Shown in pieces: positions 56,283 to 64,000 of a stretch of 64,000 nucleotides of DNA. Source of the DNA: Jannaschia maritima (GTDB taxonomy: Bacteria; Pseudomonadota; Alphaproteobacteria; Rhodobacterales; Rhodobacteraceae); contig NZ_JARGZA010000001.1 in the NCBI RefSeq assembly GCF_030973515.1, positions 270,805-334,804 of the forward strand, read 5' to 3'. The notes under the pieces were generated by a model. That model worked only from the letters and a program-made list of their open reading frames with translations. It was not told the DNA's origin and did no database searches. Both the position numbers and the translations under genes were made by a program. Positions within the stretch are counted from its first letter, which is position 1. Every line of letters starts with the position of its first letter.

Positions 56283-58285
56283 CGGGGGGCTCCGGGGGGA
56301 AGAAGGCGCCAGATCGCATAGGGGCGTTCGGACGGATCCAGCGTCAAGGTGTGGGACTTGCCGTGCCACGTGAAGGCGTTGCCGTGGATGACGTCCTGCA
56401 CCTCGACCGACGCCGCGTCGGGCAGGTCGAACGCCCACAGCGGCACGTCGAACCCGAAGGTCGACCCCGCATGCGGGTCCAGCAGCACGTGGAACAGTAG
56501 ATAGCTGCCCGTTCGGTCGTCGAACCGCCCGTAATACAGGACCCGGTCGTCATGCGCGGTGAAGAACCGCAGGTTCGTGAAGTCCCGCATCGCGGGGTGT
56601 TCGCGGCGGATCCGGTTGATCAGCCGCACGTCGTCCTTGATGTGGCCCGGCGCGTCGAAGTCGCGGGGCCGCAACTCGTACTTCTCGGAATCGAGGTACT
56701 CCTCGCGGCCCGGCACGGGCGCGGCCTCGCAGAACTCGAACCCCGAATACAGGCCCCAGTTGCCTGCCAGCGATCCCGCCAGGATCGCGCGCGTCCGGAA
56801 CCCCGCCCGCCCCGAACTCTGCAGGAAGACCGGGTTGATGTCGGGCGTGTTGACGAAGAAGTTGGGCCGCATCGTGTGCCGGCACTCTTCCGTCGTCAGC
56901 TCGGTCAGGTATTCGGTCAGCTCGACCTTCGTGTTGCGCCAGGTGAAGTAGCTGTAGGATTGGTTGTACCCCACCTTCGCCAGCCGCTTCATCACCTTGG
57001 GCCGCGTGAACGCCTCCGCCAGGAACACGGTGCCCGGAAACTGCGCGCGGACCTCCGCGATGATCCACTCCCAGAACGGGAACGGCTTCGTATGGGGGTT
57101 GTCGATGCGGAAGTTCGGCACCCCCCGCGCGGCCCAGAACAGCAGCATGTCGCGCACCGCCACCCAGAACGGCAGGTTTGGGCTGCCGTCGTCGTTGTAG
57201 TAGCGGAAGTTGACGATGTCCTCGTACTTCTTCGGCGGGTTCTCGGCATAGGCTATGGACCCGTCGGGCCGCCATTCGAACCAGTCGGGATGCTGGGCGA
57301 TCCACGGATGGTCGGGGCTCGCGTTCAGGGCGATGTCCATCGCCAGGTCCAGGCCCTTCTCGCCCGCTGCGGCGACCAGCGCGTCGAAGTCGTCCATCGC
57401 GCCCAGACGAGGATGCACGTCCGTGAACCCGCCCTCGGGCGACCCCACGGCATAGGGCGAGCCCACGTCCTCGGGTGTGGCATCCAGGCTGTTGTTCTTT
57501 CCCTTCTTGTTCTTCGAGCCGATCGGGTGGATCGGCGGAAAGTACAGCACATCGAAGCCCAGGTCGGTGACGTAATCCAGATGACCGATCACGTCCCGGA
57601 ACGTGCCGTGCGCCCCGTCTTTCCCCAGCGAACGGGGAAACAACTCGTACCAGGCCGAGAATGCCGCCCCTTCCCGGTCCACCCAGACGGGCAGCTCGCG
57701 GTCGTATGTCGTCGGGTTCGCCCGCGGCCCGATCCGTTCCATCAACGCGGCCGTGTCGTCGGACAGCAGCGCCGCCACGGCGCCGTCCCCTGCGGCGGCC
57801 TTGCGCAATGCCCTCAACGCGCGCCCGTCGGCCCCCTTCGCCTCCGTCGCGTCCAGGATCGACCGCGCCTCGATCAGCTCGACCGACAGATCCTGGCCCA
57901 CGGCGTGCTTCTTCGCCGCGCCATAGGCCCAGGTCCCGAACAGGTCGCGCCAAGCGATCAGCGTGAACCGCGCGGGACCCACGGCGTCGAACGTGACCTC
58001 CGCCTCCCACCGGTCGTTGACGACATGGACCATCCGCGTCTCGGCCAGGGCCTTGCCCTGCCCCGCCAGCACGGCGGCGCCGATGACCTCGTGCCCGTCG
58101 GAGAAAACGTCCGCCCGGACCGTCATGGGACGCCCCGCGACGCACTTGGCGGCGAAGCGCCCGCCGTCGATCTGCGGGTCCACCCCCTCGATCACCAGCC
58201 GCGTCTCGGCCAGGGTCTTCGCGACGTCCAGGGATTTCGACGTGGGTTTCTTCGGCGCGCGGGGCCGTTCGGTCGTCTTGCTCAT
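56279..58285 (-). CDS. glgE: Alpha-1,4-glucan:maltose-1-phosphate maltosyltransferase GlgE
   Basis: Transfers maltosyl units from maltose-1-phosphate to growing glucan, 668 aa, GH13_3. An N-terminal domain (about 20-210) precedes the barrel. The nucleophile is Asp395 in NFRIDNPHTKPFPFWEW and the acid/base Glu424 in FLAEAFTRP, one position from the residues known in Streptomyces GlgE. GSKNKKGKNN, a GlgE-specific loop, is present. First gene of the eight-gene array; the upstream gap contains a long inverted repeat. Confidence 0.97.
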   Translation of the reverse strand: MSKTTERPRAPKKPTSKSLDVAKTLAETRLVIEGVDPQIDGGRFAAKCVAGRPMTVRADVFSDGHEVIGAAVLAGQGKALAETRMVHVVNDRWEAEVTFDAVGPARFTLIAWRDLFGTWAYGAAKKHAVGQDLSVELIEARSILDATEAKGADGRALRALRKAAAGDGAVAALLSDDTAALMERIGPRANPTTYDRELPVWVDREGAAFSAWYELFPRSLGKDGAHGTFRDVIGHLDYVTDLGFDVLYFPPIHPIGSKNKKGKNNSLDATPEDVGSPYAVGSPEGGFTDVHPRLGAMDDFDALVAAAGEKGLDLAMDIALNASPDHPWIAQHPDWFEWRPDGSIAYAENPPKKYEDIVNFRYYNDDGSPNLPFWVAVRDMLLFWAARGVPNFRIDNPHTKPFPFWEWIIAEVRAQFPGTVFLAEAFTRPKVMKRLAKVGYNQSYSYFTWRNTKVELTEYLTELTTEECRHTMRPNFFVNTPDINPVFLQSSGRAGFRTRAILAGSLAGNWGLYSGFEFCEAAPVPGREEYLDSEKYELRPRDFDAPGHIKDDVRLINRIRREHPAMRDFTNLRFFTAHDDRVLYYGRFDDRTGSYLLFHVLLDPHAGSTFGFDVPLWAFDLPDAASVEVQDVIHGNAFTWHGKSHTLTLDPSERPYAIWRLLPPGAPR

Positions 58286-58359
58286 GGATTCCCCATCGTG
58301 GTCGTGGGGCCACCCGCCGTCGCGACGCGCATGCCTCGGACGTCAACGATGGCGCACGG

Positions 58360-58419
58360 CCTTCGGGTTCCCCGTTAACCGATTGTCCGCGCGAAAGCGA
58401 AGGCGCGGAACCCCGAAGG
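58360..58419. repeat. Nested inverted repeat upstream of glgE
   Basis: CCTTCGGGTTCC (58360-58371) can pair with GGAACCCCGAAGG (58407-58419), with one bulge. Between them lies an inner CCGCGC/GCGCGG stem. It lies between the VOC gene and glgE, both on the minus strand. It may end VOC transcription or be a regulatory site for the trehalose/glucan array. I see no convincing sigma-70 promoter next to it. Confidence 0.4.
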
Positions 58420-58469
58420 GTGGCTTTGCACGGATGCCGGGGCCGGCCGGCACAGCGGCCGAAGCCGCC

Positions 58470-58802
58470 TCAGCCCTGTCGCAGGCCGAACCTTACGCCT
58501 TGCGGATCGAGGCAGGTCGAGAACCGACCGAAGCCAGGCTCCTCCGGCGTGGGGTCGTCCGCCGTCCCGCCCAGGTCGCGCACCCTTGCCACGGCCGCTT
58601 CGATGTCCGGCACATCGAAATAGACCACGATCGCCGGGCGGTCGTCGCCCCCGTGCAGACCGGTCTTTATCGCGCCGCTGTCGAACCACCCGCCGTTCTC
58701 CATCGGCGTGAAGGTCCAGCCGAACAGGTCGGCGAAGAAGGTTCGGGCGCGGGCGTCGTCGGGCGCGCCGATCTCCAGATGGGCGGGGTGGGAAGTCGTC
58801 AT
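58470..58802 (-). CDS. VOC-family (glyoxalase-like) protein
   Basis: A 110-aa vicinal-oxygen-chelate protein with the paired beta-alpha-beta-beta-beta layout: HLEIGAPDDARARTFFADLFGW, then IVVYFDVPDIEAAVARVRDLGG and STCLDPQGVRFGLRQ. VOC proteins include glyoxalases, dioxygenases and resistance proteins; the metal ligands are not clear enough to assign activity. Encoded 88 bp downstream of another VOC gene of different sequence. Confidence 0.82.
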   Translation of the reverse strand: MTTSHPAHLEIGAPDDARARTFFADLFGWTFTPMENGGWFDSGAIKTGLHGGDDRPAIVVYFDVPDIEAAVARVRDLGGTADDPTPEEPGFGRFSTCLDPQGVRFGLRQG

Positions 58803-58890
58803 GGTGGCGTCCTAACGCGATGCGGTTCGCTCCCCCATGGCGCATGACCGGTCCGACCGTCCAGCAGCGATGCGCGGGGCGGCGACGCCC

Positions 58891-59232
58891 CTACCCCTCC
58901 TCCCGCGTGACCCACACCGCCATCTCCGTCCCGCCGGGTTCGCGGAACTGGAACCGCCGCCCGCCGGGAAAGTCGAACGGGTCCACCGTCACCTCGGCCC
59001 CCGCCGCCGTCACCGCCGCCAGGGCGGCGTCCAGGTCGGCCGCGCGCAGCACCACCAGGGGCGCGCGCGGATCCCCCCGCGCGATCCCGCCGCCCAGGCC
59101 CGCGCCCTGCACGTCGCGGTAATCGGGGCCGTAATCGACGAACGACCAATCGAAGGCCTGGGCGAAGAACCTCTGCGTCGCCTCCAGGTCGGGGCTGGTG
59201 AACTCGACGTAGTCGATGGGAAGGTCGGTCAT
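58891..59232 (-). CDS. VOC-family protein (second)
   Basis: A 113-aa VOC protein: YVEFTSPDLEATQRFFAQAFDW, VVLRAADLDAALAAVTAAGA, and RRFQFREPGGTEMAVWV. It shares the fold and length with the neighbour but little sequence, so an old duplication or independent recruitment. The ribosome site is AAAGGAACGCCC. No function is assigned. Confidence 0.82.
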   Translation of the reverse strand: MTDLPIDYVEFTSPDLEATQRFFAQAFDWSFVDYGPDYRDVQGAGLGGGIARGDPRAPLVVLRAADLDAALAAVTAAGAEVTVDPFDFPGGRRFQFREPGGTEMAVWVTREEG

Positions 59233-59341
59233 GGGCGTTCCTTTCGGTTCGAGGTCGGGGCTCGGAATAACGGCGCATCATCGGTTTGCCAGGCCGATAG
59301 GGCCCTCGTGTCCCGGCCCGGGGCGCACGTGATCTCCATCC

Positions 59342-62300
59342 CTAATGGAAGTCACGCGACTTCGGGATCACCCGCGCGTCGCGGGGATGGGTGCGGGGCA
59401 TGTCGGGCCTAGGTAGCGCGTCCACCTGACCGGGGATCGGGTTCGTCGGATGGTCGCCTCGCGTGGTGATGGCGCGCAGCGTGTCCTCCGACAGACGGTC
59501 CAGGGCGTCGGTGCGGTCCACGATCTCGCGAGCGACGACGTGGATCACCGTGCCGTCGGTCTGCACCTGTCCCCGCACGGCCATCAGGCGGGACCGCATG
59601 ATCGTGCCGCGATAGCGGGCGAACAGGTCCTTCCAGACGACCAGGTTGATGACGCCGGTCTCGTCCTCCAGCGTAATGAAGCAGACGCCCTTGGCGCTGC
59701 CGGGCTTCTGGCGCACCAGCACCAGCCCCGCGACCTGCACCTGCGCCCCGTGGCCCCGGTCCGGCAGGGCCGCGGCGGGGGCGAAATGCTGCCGCGTCAG
59801 GGACGTGCGGAAGAACGACATCGGGTGGGCCCGCAGCGACAGCCGCGTCGTGCGATAATCGGACACGACCTCCTCCGACGGGGGCATGGGCGGCAGGGCC
59901 ACGGGCGCGTCCGGCCCGGTGTCGCGGGCATCGGCGGCGTCGAACAGGGGCGCGGGCTTGGGCTTGTGCTGGCCCAGAACGTCCCACATGCCGGCCCGCC
60001 GTCCGGCCGACAGCCCGCCCAGCGCGTCGGCCGCGGCCAGCCGCTTCATCGTGCCCGCATCCAGCCGCGCCCGGCGGCGCAGATCCTCCACGTCGGCGAA
60101 GGGCCGCTGCGCCCGCGCCGCCACGATCCGGGTCGCCGCGTCCCGCCGCATCCCGTCGATCATCCGCAGCCCGAGGCGGAGGGCGTGATACCCGTCCCCC
60201 GCCCCGCCTCCGGCTCGATCCATGCCCCCGGCCGTTTGGGAAGCATCGTCGCCGTCATGCGCGAACGGTCCCCGGCCGGGTCCGGGCCGTGGCGATCCGC
60301 CGTTCCCAACGTTCGATCCCCTACCCGGTTCGCCGCCGGGCGGAACGTCCCGGTCGGTGCCGGCGGCGCGCTTCCGGTCGTGGCCCTCGGGTCCGGTGGC
60401 ATGGACCACACCCCCGCCTGGAACCCCATCCGTGCCAAGCGGAATGCGATCATCGAGAACCGTACCCGGTGGTCCGCCCCGCGGACCGCCGGACGCACCC
60501 CCCGGTCGCGACGGACCCGCAACGCGGGACGGCTGCCCCGGGAGCGACGCCTCGTATGCGCGGGGGGCGTGCGAGGGGGCGATGGCCGGTCCCGCAGGGA
60601 CGGGTCGATCCGAGGGATTGACCCGAGGCCCGGAGCGCGATCCGCCCTGCGGATCGCCGGATGCACCCCCCGATCGCGATGGACCCGCATCGCGGGAGGG
60701 TCGCTCCGGGGGCGACGTCGCGTATGTACGGGGAGTGTACGGGGGGTGTACGGGGGGTGTATCGCTTGTTTCGCCCCCCAGCGTGCAATCCCAATTGCTG
60801 ACGGTGACGTCGACGGGATGGATCTCCACTCCGTTCTCGCGCGCATCTCGGACGATCTGGGCGGGCGCATAGAACCCCATCGGCTGCGAATTGAGCAATG
60901 CGCAGGCGAACACGTCCGGGTGGTGACATTTCATCCAACTCGACACATAGACCAGTTTGGCGAAGCTGGCCGCGTGGGATTCGGGAAATCCGTATTCGCC
61001 GAACCCTTCGATCTGGCTGAAGCATTTCGTCGCGAATTCGCGGTCGTATCCCCGCGCGACCATGCGTTCGACCATGCGGGCCTTGTGGTCCTTCACCTTC
61101 TCGCCCCTGTCGCGGAACGTGGCCATGGCCTTTCGCAGCTTGTTCGCCTCGGCCGAATTGAATTCCGCCGCGACCATCGCGATCTTCATCGCCTGTTCCT
61201 GGAAGATGGGAACGCCCAGCGTCCGACCCAGGATGTTCTTCAGTTCGTTCTGATCGTATCGGGGCCCCGGCGTCGGATAGTCGAACACGATGCCCGGATT
61301 CGCCAGCATCGCGCGGCGACGCGCTAGGTACGGATGGACCATGTCGCCCTGGATGGGTCCCGGCCGGACGATCGCCACCTCGATCACCAGGTCGTAGAAG
61401 ACGCGCGGCTGCAGCTTGGGCAGCATCGCCATCTGCGCCCGGCTCTCGACCTGGAAGACGCCCAGCGATTCCCCCCGGCACAGCATGTCGTAGGTCGGGC
61501 GCGGCACCCCGTCGGGGTACAGGTGCTCCTTCGGCACGCTGGCCAGGTCGTGGTCCACGCCCTTGTGCCGGCGCAGCAGGTCGAACCCCTTGGCCAGGCA
61601 GGTCAGCATCCCCAGCGCCAGGACGTCCAGCTTGTAGATGCCCATCGCCTCCACGTCGTCCTTGTCCCATTCGATGAACCGCCGGTTGGGCATCGCGCCG
61701 TTCCCGATCGGCACCATCCGCGTCAGGGGGCCGTCCGTCAGGACGAAACCGCCCACGTGCTGAGACAGATGGCGCGGCAGGCCGATCAGCTGGCGTGCCA
61801 GGATCAGCACGCGGCGCAGCAGGGGGTCCGCCAGGTCCAGCCCCGCCTCCTTCACCCGGTCGTCGCCCACGCCGTTCTCGAAGTGGCCCCATACCGTTCC
61901 GGCCAGCCGGGACGTCACGTCCTCCGTCAGGCCCATGACCTTTCCGACCTCGCGCAGGGCGGACCGGGGGCGGTAATGGATCACGGTCGCGCACAATCCG
62001 GCGCGATCGGCACCGTACTTCCGATAGATGTGCTGGATCACCTCCTCCCGGCGCTCGTGCTCGAAGTCGATGTCGATGTCGGGCGGCTCGTTGCGCTCCT
62101 CCGACAGGAAACGCTCGAACAGGACGTCGAATTCCTGCGGATCGACGCTCGTGATGCCCAGGCAATAGCAGACGGCCGAATTGGCGGCCGATCCGCGGCC
62201 CTGGCACAGGACCGGGGGATCCAACTCCTCCGTCGCGTACTTCACGATGTGATGGATCGTCAGGAAATAGCCCGAAAGCCTCTTCTTCTCGATCATGCGG

Positions 62301-63295
62301 AACTCCTTCCGCATCAGCCGCCGGACCTTCTTGGGAACGCGGGCGGAATACCGCGCATTGGCGCCGATCCATGTCAGCCGCTTCAATTCCGACAGCGGCG
62401 TGGCGCCCGCGGGGACCATTTCGCGCAGGTATTCGTAGCGCAGATCCTCCATCCGGAACGCGATCCGATCCGCCAATTCCCGCGTCGACCGCACCGCATG
62501 CGGCCAATCCGCGAAAAAGCGCACGATTTCGGTGGGTGCCTTCAAATGCCGCTCCGCATTCGCCTGCAACAGATATCCGGCCTGCATGACGGTCGTCTTT
62601 TCCCGGATGCAGGTCAGAATGTCCTGCAACGGACGACGCTCCGGCAAATGGTACGCGACGTCGTTCGTAGCCAGGATCGACATTCCATTCCGCCGGGCGA
62701 TGTCGTCCAACCTGTTGATCCGCGCGCGGTCGTCGCCGCGATAACGGAAGGAAGCACCTATATGGGTCGGTGTAATCCGCCGTGACAGGCGCGCCAATTC
62801 GGATTCGAACGCATCCAGATCTTCGCCCGGCATCACGATCAAATGCAGCCCTTCGGCGGCATCCCCCAGCATATCCAACGTGATCTGCGTGACGCCCTTC
62901 TCCTGCCATTTCCCGTCCGGCGTATTCATCTTTCCCGCAGACAACAATTCGGTCAATCGTTCATAGGCCCGTTTGTCCTGCGGATAAGCCAGCAGCTCCG
63001 CCCCGCAGGTCAGGACCAGGCGGCATCCGATCAGGGCATCCACCTTCGCCGTGCGCCCTTCGGTCCACATGCGCACCACGCCCGCCAGGGTGTTGCGATC
63101 CGCGATGCCGATGCGGTCATAGCCCAGCAAGTTCGCCGCGGCGATCAGGTCGCAGGGCTCCGACGCGCCGCGGAGGAACGAGAAGGCGGATGCGAGGCCG
63201 AACTCCACGAACGGCGCCCTGTCGTTCTCGTGGAACGGGTTGTCCGCGGACAGCGTCCGCTTCGGGATGGAGTCGTTCAGCGGCACGGGTCGCAT
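59342..63295 (-). CDS. dnaE2: Error-prone DNA polymerase DnaE2 with a large internal insertion
   Basis: Translesion polymerase of the ImuA-ImuB-DnaE2 mutasome, 1317 aa, against about 1050-1100 normally. Order: PHP domain (FVEFGLASAFSFLRGASEP), palm with metal aspartates in PPDIDIDFEHERR (about 401-413), SRAQMAMLPKLQPRVFYDLV, HhH region, and a C-terminal OB domain (VAGLVLVRQKPGSAKGVCFI). Between NWDCTLGGE and YHALRLGLRMIDG (residues about 843-1035) lies an insertion of about 193 residues rich in Gly, Pro, Ser and Arg with internal repeats, just before the tandem HhH region. The reading frame is intact throughout. The start overlaps the preceding gene by 19 bp. Confidence 0.93.
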   Translation of the reverse strand: MRPVPLNDSIPKRTLSADNPFHENDRAPFVEFGLASAFSFLRGASEPCDLIAAANLLGYDRIGIADRNTLAGVVRMWTEGRTAKVDALIGCRLVLTCGAELLAYPQDKRAYERLTELLSAGKMNTPDGKWQEKGVTQITLDMLGDAAEGLHLIVMPGEDLDAFESELARLSRRITPTHIGASFRYRGDDRARINRLDDIARRNGMSILATNDVAYHLPERRPLQDILTCIREKTTVMQAGYLLQANAERHLKAPTEIVRFFADWPHAVRSTRELADRIAFRMEDLRYEYLREMVPAGATPLSELKRLTWIGANARYSARVPKKVRRLMRKEFRMIEKKRLSGYFLTIHHIVKYATEELDPPVLCQGRGSAANSAVCYCLGITSVDPQEFDVLFERFLSEERNEPPDIDIDFEHERREEVIQHIYRKYGADRAGLCATVIHYRPRSALREVGKVMGLTEDVTSRLAGTVWGHFENGVGDDRVKEAGLDLADPLLRRVLILARQLIGLPRHLSQHVGGFVLTDGPLTRMVPIGNGAMPNRRFIEWDKDDVEAMGIYKLDVLALGMLTCLAKGFDLLRRHKGVDHDLASVPKEHLYPDGVPRPTYDMLCRGESLGVFQVESRAQMAMLPKLQPRVFYDLVIEVAIVRPGPIQGDMVHPYLARRRAMLANPGIVFDYPTPGPRYDQNELKNILGRTLGVPIFQEQAMKIAMVAAEFNSAEANKLRKAMATFRDRGEKVKDHKARMVERMVARGYDREFATKCFSQIEGFGEYGFPESHAASFAKLVYVSSWMKCHHPDVFACALLNSQPMGFYAPAQIVRDARENGVEIHPVDVTVSNWDCTLGGETSDTPPVHPPYTPRTYATSPPERPSRDAGPSRSGGASGDPQGGSRSGPRVNPSDRPVPAGPAIAPSHAPRAYEASLPGQPSRVAGPSRPGGASGGPRGGPPGTVLDDRIPLGTDGVPGGGVVHATGPEGHDRKRAAGTDRDVPPGGEPGRGSNVGNGGSPRPGPGRGPFAHDGDDASQTAGGMDRAGGGAGDGYHALRLGLRMIDGMRRDAATRIVAARAQRPFADVEDLRRRARLDAGTMKRLAAADALGGLSAGRRAGMWDVLGQHKPKPAPLFDAADARDTGPDAPVALPPMPPSEEVVSDYRTTRLSLRAHPMSFFRTSLTRQHFAPAAALPDRGHGAQVQVAGLVLVRQKPGSAKGVCFITLEDETGVINLVVWKDLFARYRGTIMRSRLMAVRGQVQTDGTVIHVVAREIVDRTDALDRLSEDTLRAITTRGDHPTNPIPGQVDALPRPDMPRTHPRDARVIPKSRDFH
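60471..60743. repeat. Two ~100-bp direct repeats inside dnaE2 (period 168 bp)
   Basis: The copy at 60471-60570 and the copy at 60639-60738 match at 82 of 100 aligned positions, counted by eye, and differ mostly by transitions. The period of 168 bp is 56 codons, so the repeat is in frame and encodes two related peptides containing PSRxAGPSRxGGASG. Confidence 0.75.
60726..60758. repeat. Three 11-bp tandem repeats at the edge of the DnaE2 insertion
   Basis: GTACGGGGAGT, GTACGGGGGGT and GTACGGGGGGT follow without gaps. The 11-bp unit is not a multiple of three, so a change of one copy would shift the dnaE2 frame. Located near the 5' border of the insertion relative to the gene. Confidence 0.75.
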
Positions 63296-63864
63296 CCCAT
63301 GTCGGCAGGCAGGTCCCCGGCCAAGGCGGCGGAGCACAGCAGCACGGGCTCGGTCGGCGCTTGGTCCCACCACAGGTGGGCGTCCGGCATCCGGTCCGGG
63401 TGGATCGCCACCCGCCCCGTCACCGTGACCCGCGTCACGCCCCCCAGCGTGGGGTCGGGACGTACCGTGCGGGTGTCGCTGCGGTCCAGGTCGATGGCCG
63501 TGGCGAAGGCGCGGACGATCAGGCCATGCCACCGCCCCGCGTCCCGCCCGTCCGCATCCGTGACGGCGACGGGCCAGAACCGGTGGCGCGCCCCGTCATG
63601 CGCGGCGATGCTCCGCGCCACTGCGTCCGACGTCAGCATCAGGCCGGTGCGCAGGCAGACCAGGCTGCTTCCCGGGACCACGCCCCGCCCCAGGACCACG
63701 TGGCGGGGCAGCCGCGCGTCCGCCAGGGTCGCGCCGTCGTCGTGACCGTGGAAGGCGCGCAGGGCGGCGACGGCAGTGCCATCCAGGGCCGCCTCCTCCC
63801 CCCAGCCGCGATCGGACGCCACGATCCGGGTCGGATGCAGGCGCCAGGCGGCGGGTGCGGTCAT
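63277..63864 (-). CDS. DUF1629/imm11-like protein between imuB and dnaE2
   Basis: A 195-aa protein coupled to imuB by an ATGA overlap and to dnaE2 by a 19-bp overlap. The central and C-terminal region (RHRFWPVAVTDADGRDAG, AIDLDRSDTRTV, VAIHPDRMPDAHLWWD, VLLCSAALAGDLPADMG) resembles the DUF1629/imm11 pattern of a Phe-Pro-Val strand, a D-x-x-x-S motif and a closing lFv-S-d-L helix. This match is from memory and moderate. No catalytic motif is seen. The ordinary cassette is imuA-imuB-dnaE2, so this gene is an addition; a role in the mutasome is only suggested by position. Confidence 0.6.
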   Translation of the reverse strand: MTAPAAWRLHPTRIVASDRGWGEEAALDGTAVAALRAFHGHDDGATLADARLPRHVVLGRGVVPGSSLVCLRTGLMLTSDAVARSIAAHDGARHRFWPVAVTDADGRDAGRWHGLIVRAFATAIDLDRSDTRTVRPDPTLGGVTRVTVTGRVAIHPDRMPDAHLWWDQAPTEPVLLCSAALAGDLPADMGCDPCR

Positions 63865-64000
63865 GGGAACAGTCCGTGCATGAACCAGCGCGGGGGCAGC
63901 CCCCGCGTGTCGTCGCCGCGCCCGTCGCCCGCGACGCCGTCACGGTAGATCCAGTACCGCCGCCCTGCCGCGTCCTCGATGCGGTAGTAGTCGCGCAGGC
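63861..64000 (-). CDS. imuB: ImuB, Y-family-polymerase-like mutasome protein (C-terminal end only)
   Basis: Only the last 45 or so codons are in the window, continuing past the right edge. They read LRDYYRIEDAAGRRYWIYRD ... PPRWFMHGLFP and stop, the characteristic C-terminus of ImuB, the inactive Y-family polymerase homologue that bridges DnaE2 to the sliding clamp. imuA is expected further right. The stop overlaps the start of the next gene by 4 bp. Confidence 0.85.
   Translation of the reverse strand, partial: LRDYYRIEDAAGRRYWIYRDGVAGDGRGDDTRGLPPRWFMHGLFP

Noticed and set aside
58286..58400. General-stress (EcfG-type) promoter before glgE: GGAAC ... CGTT on the minus strand
   Set aside because: The two blocks are 18 bp apart whereas 16-17 bp is expected, and no phyR/nepR/ecfG genes are in the window. 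Kept only as a note because trehalose genes are often under that regulon.
60471..60758. CRISPR array or mobile element at the DnaE2 repeats
   Set aside because: There are only two long copies and three 11-bp units, with no regular spacer structure, no terminal inverted repeats and no cas or transposase genes. The repeats lie within an intact coding frame.

Overview
The window reads as chromosomal DNA of a high-GC alphaproteobacterium, most likely Rhodobacterales (Roseobacter-like). Support comes from a single-cysteine DksA, the murA-DUF2948 pair, TRAP transporters, the PxpABC/DUF2478/DUF1203 gene content, an imuB-dnaE2 mutagenesis cassette, and recurrent promoters of the form TTGnnn-N16-18-TAGnnn. 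There are no insertion sequences, prophage genes, integrases or CRISPR arrays. All function assignments come from motif recognition by eye; no database search was run.

Layout. (1) 1-4.1 kb: phosphate regulon end (pstC partial, pstS behind a PHO-box-like triple repeat, phoR). (2) 4.1-10.7 kb: housekeeping genes (MoxR ATPase, dksA, a flavin monooxygenase, tRNA-Thr, murA, DUF2948, a BON-MscS channel). (3) 10.3-19 kb: phosphohexomutase, nhaA, a PHB-depolymerase-like esterase, a PRC-barrel protein, groES-groEL under CIRCE, a UDG-superfamily protein and an SseB protein. (4) 19-23.4 kb: the 5-oxoprolinase genes pxpA-C-B and three small conserved genes.

(5) 23.5-39.3 kb is a catabolic island. One divergent arm (minus strand) encodes a xylonate-type IlvD/Edd dehydratase, an FAH-family hydrolase and a 2-hydroxyacid dehydrogenase. 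The plus arm starts with a 3-hydroxyisobutyrate-dehydrogenase-family reductase and a DctP-Q-M TRAP transporter. It continues through a YbjN-like periplasmic protein, a UxaA-type dehydratase, two Gfo/Idh/MocA oxidoreductases, a phytanoyl-CoA-dioxygenase-family oxygenase, a second HIBADH-like enzyme, an EamA permease and a LysE exporter. Many of these genes overlap by 4-8 bp. The set looks like uptake and oxidation of sugar acids or related hydroxy acids, but the substrate is not evident and no regulator is adjacent.

(6) 39.5-42.9 kb: cysK divergent from tRNA-Val with back-to-back promoters, an AHL-type LuxR solo, an SDR, a small unknown gene and tRNA-Asp. (7) 42.9-58.3 kb: one eight-gene minus-strand array, glgE, treS-maltokinase fusion, glgB, glgX, treZ, treY, 3-hydroxyisobutyryl-CoA hydrolase, mmsB. 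Every junction overlaps by 4 or 8 bp. It combines the GlgE route (trehalose to maltose-1-phosphate to alpha-glucan) with TreY/TreZ release of trehalose from glucan, and ends unexpectedly in valine-catabolism genes. (8) 58.4-64 kb: two VOC proteins and the end of an imuB - DUF1629-like gene - dnaE2 cassette. The DnaE2 here carries a repetitive insertion of about 193 residues.

The most unusual items are the DnaE2 insertion, the extra gene inside the mutagenesis cassette, the oxygenase-containing catabolic island and the coupling of valine-catabolism genes to the trehalose/glucan operon.
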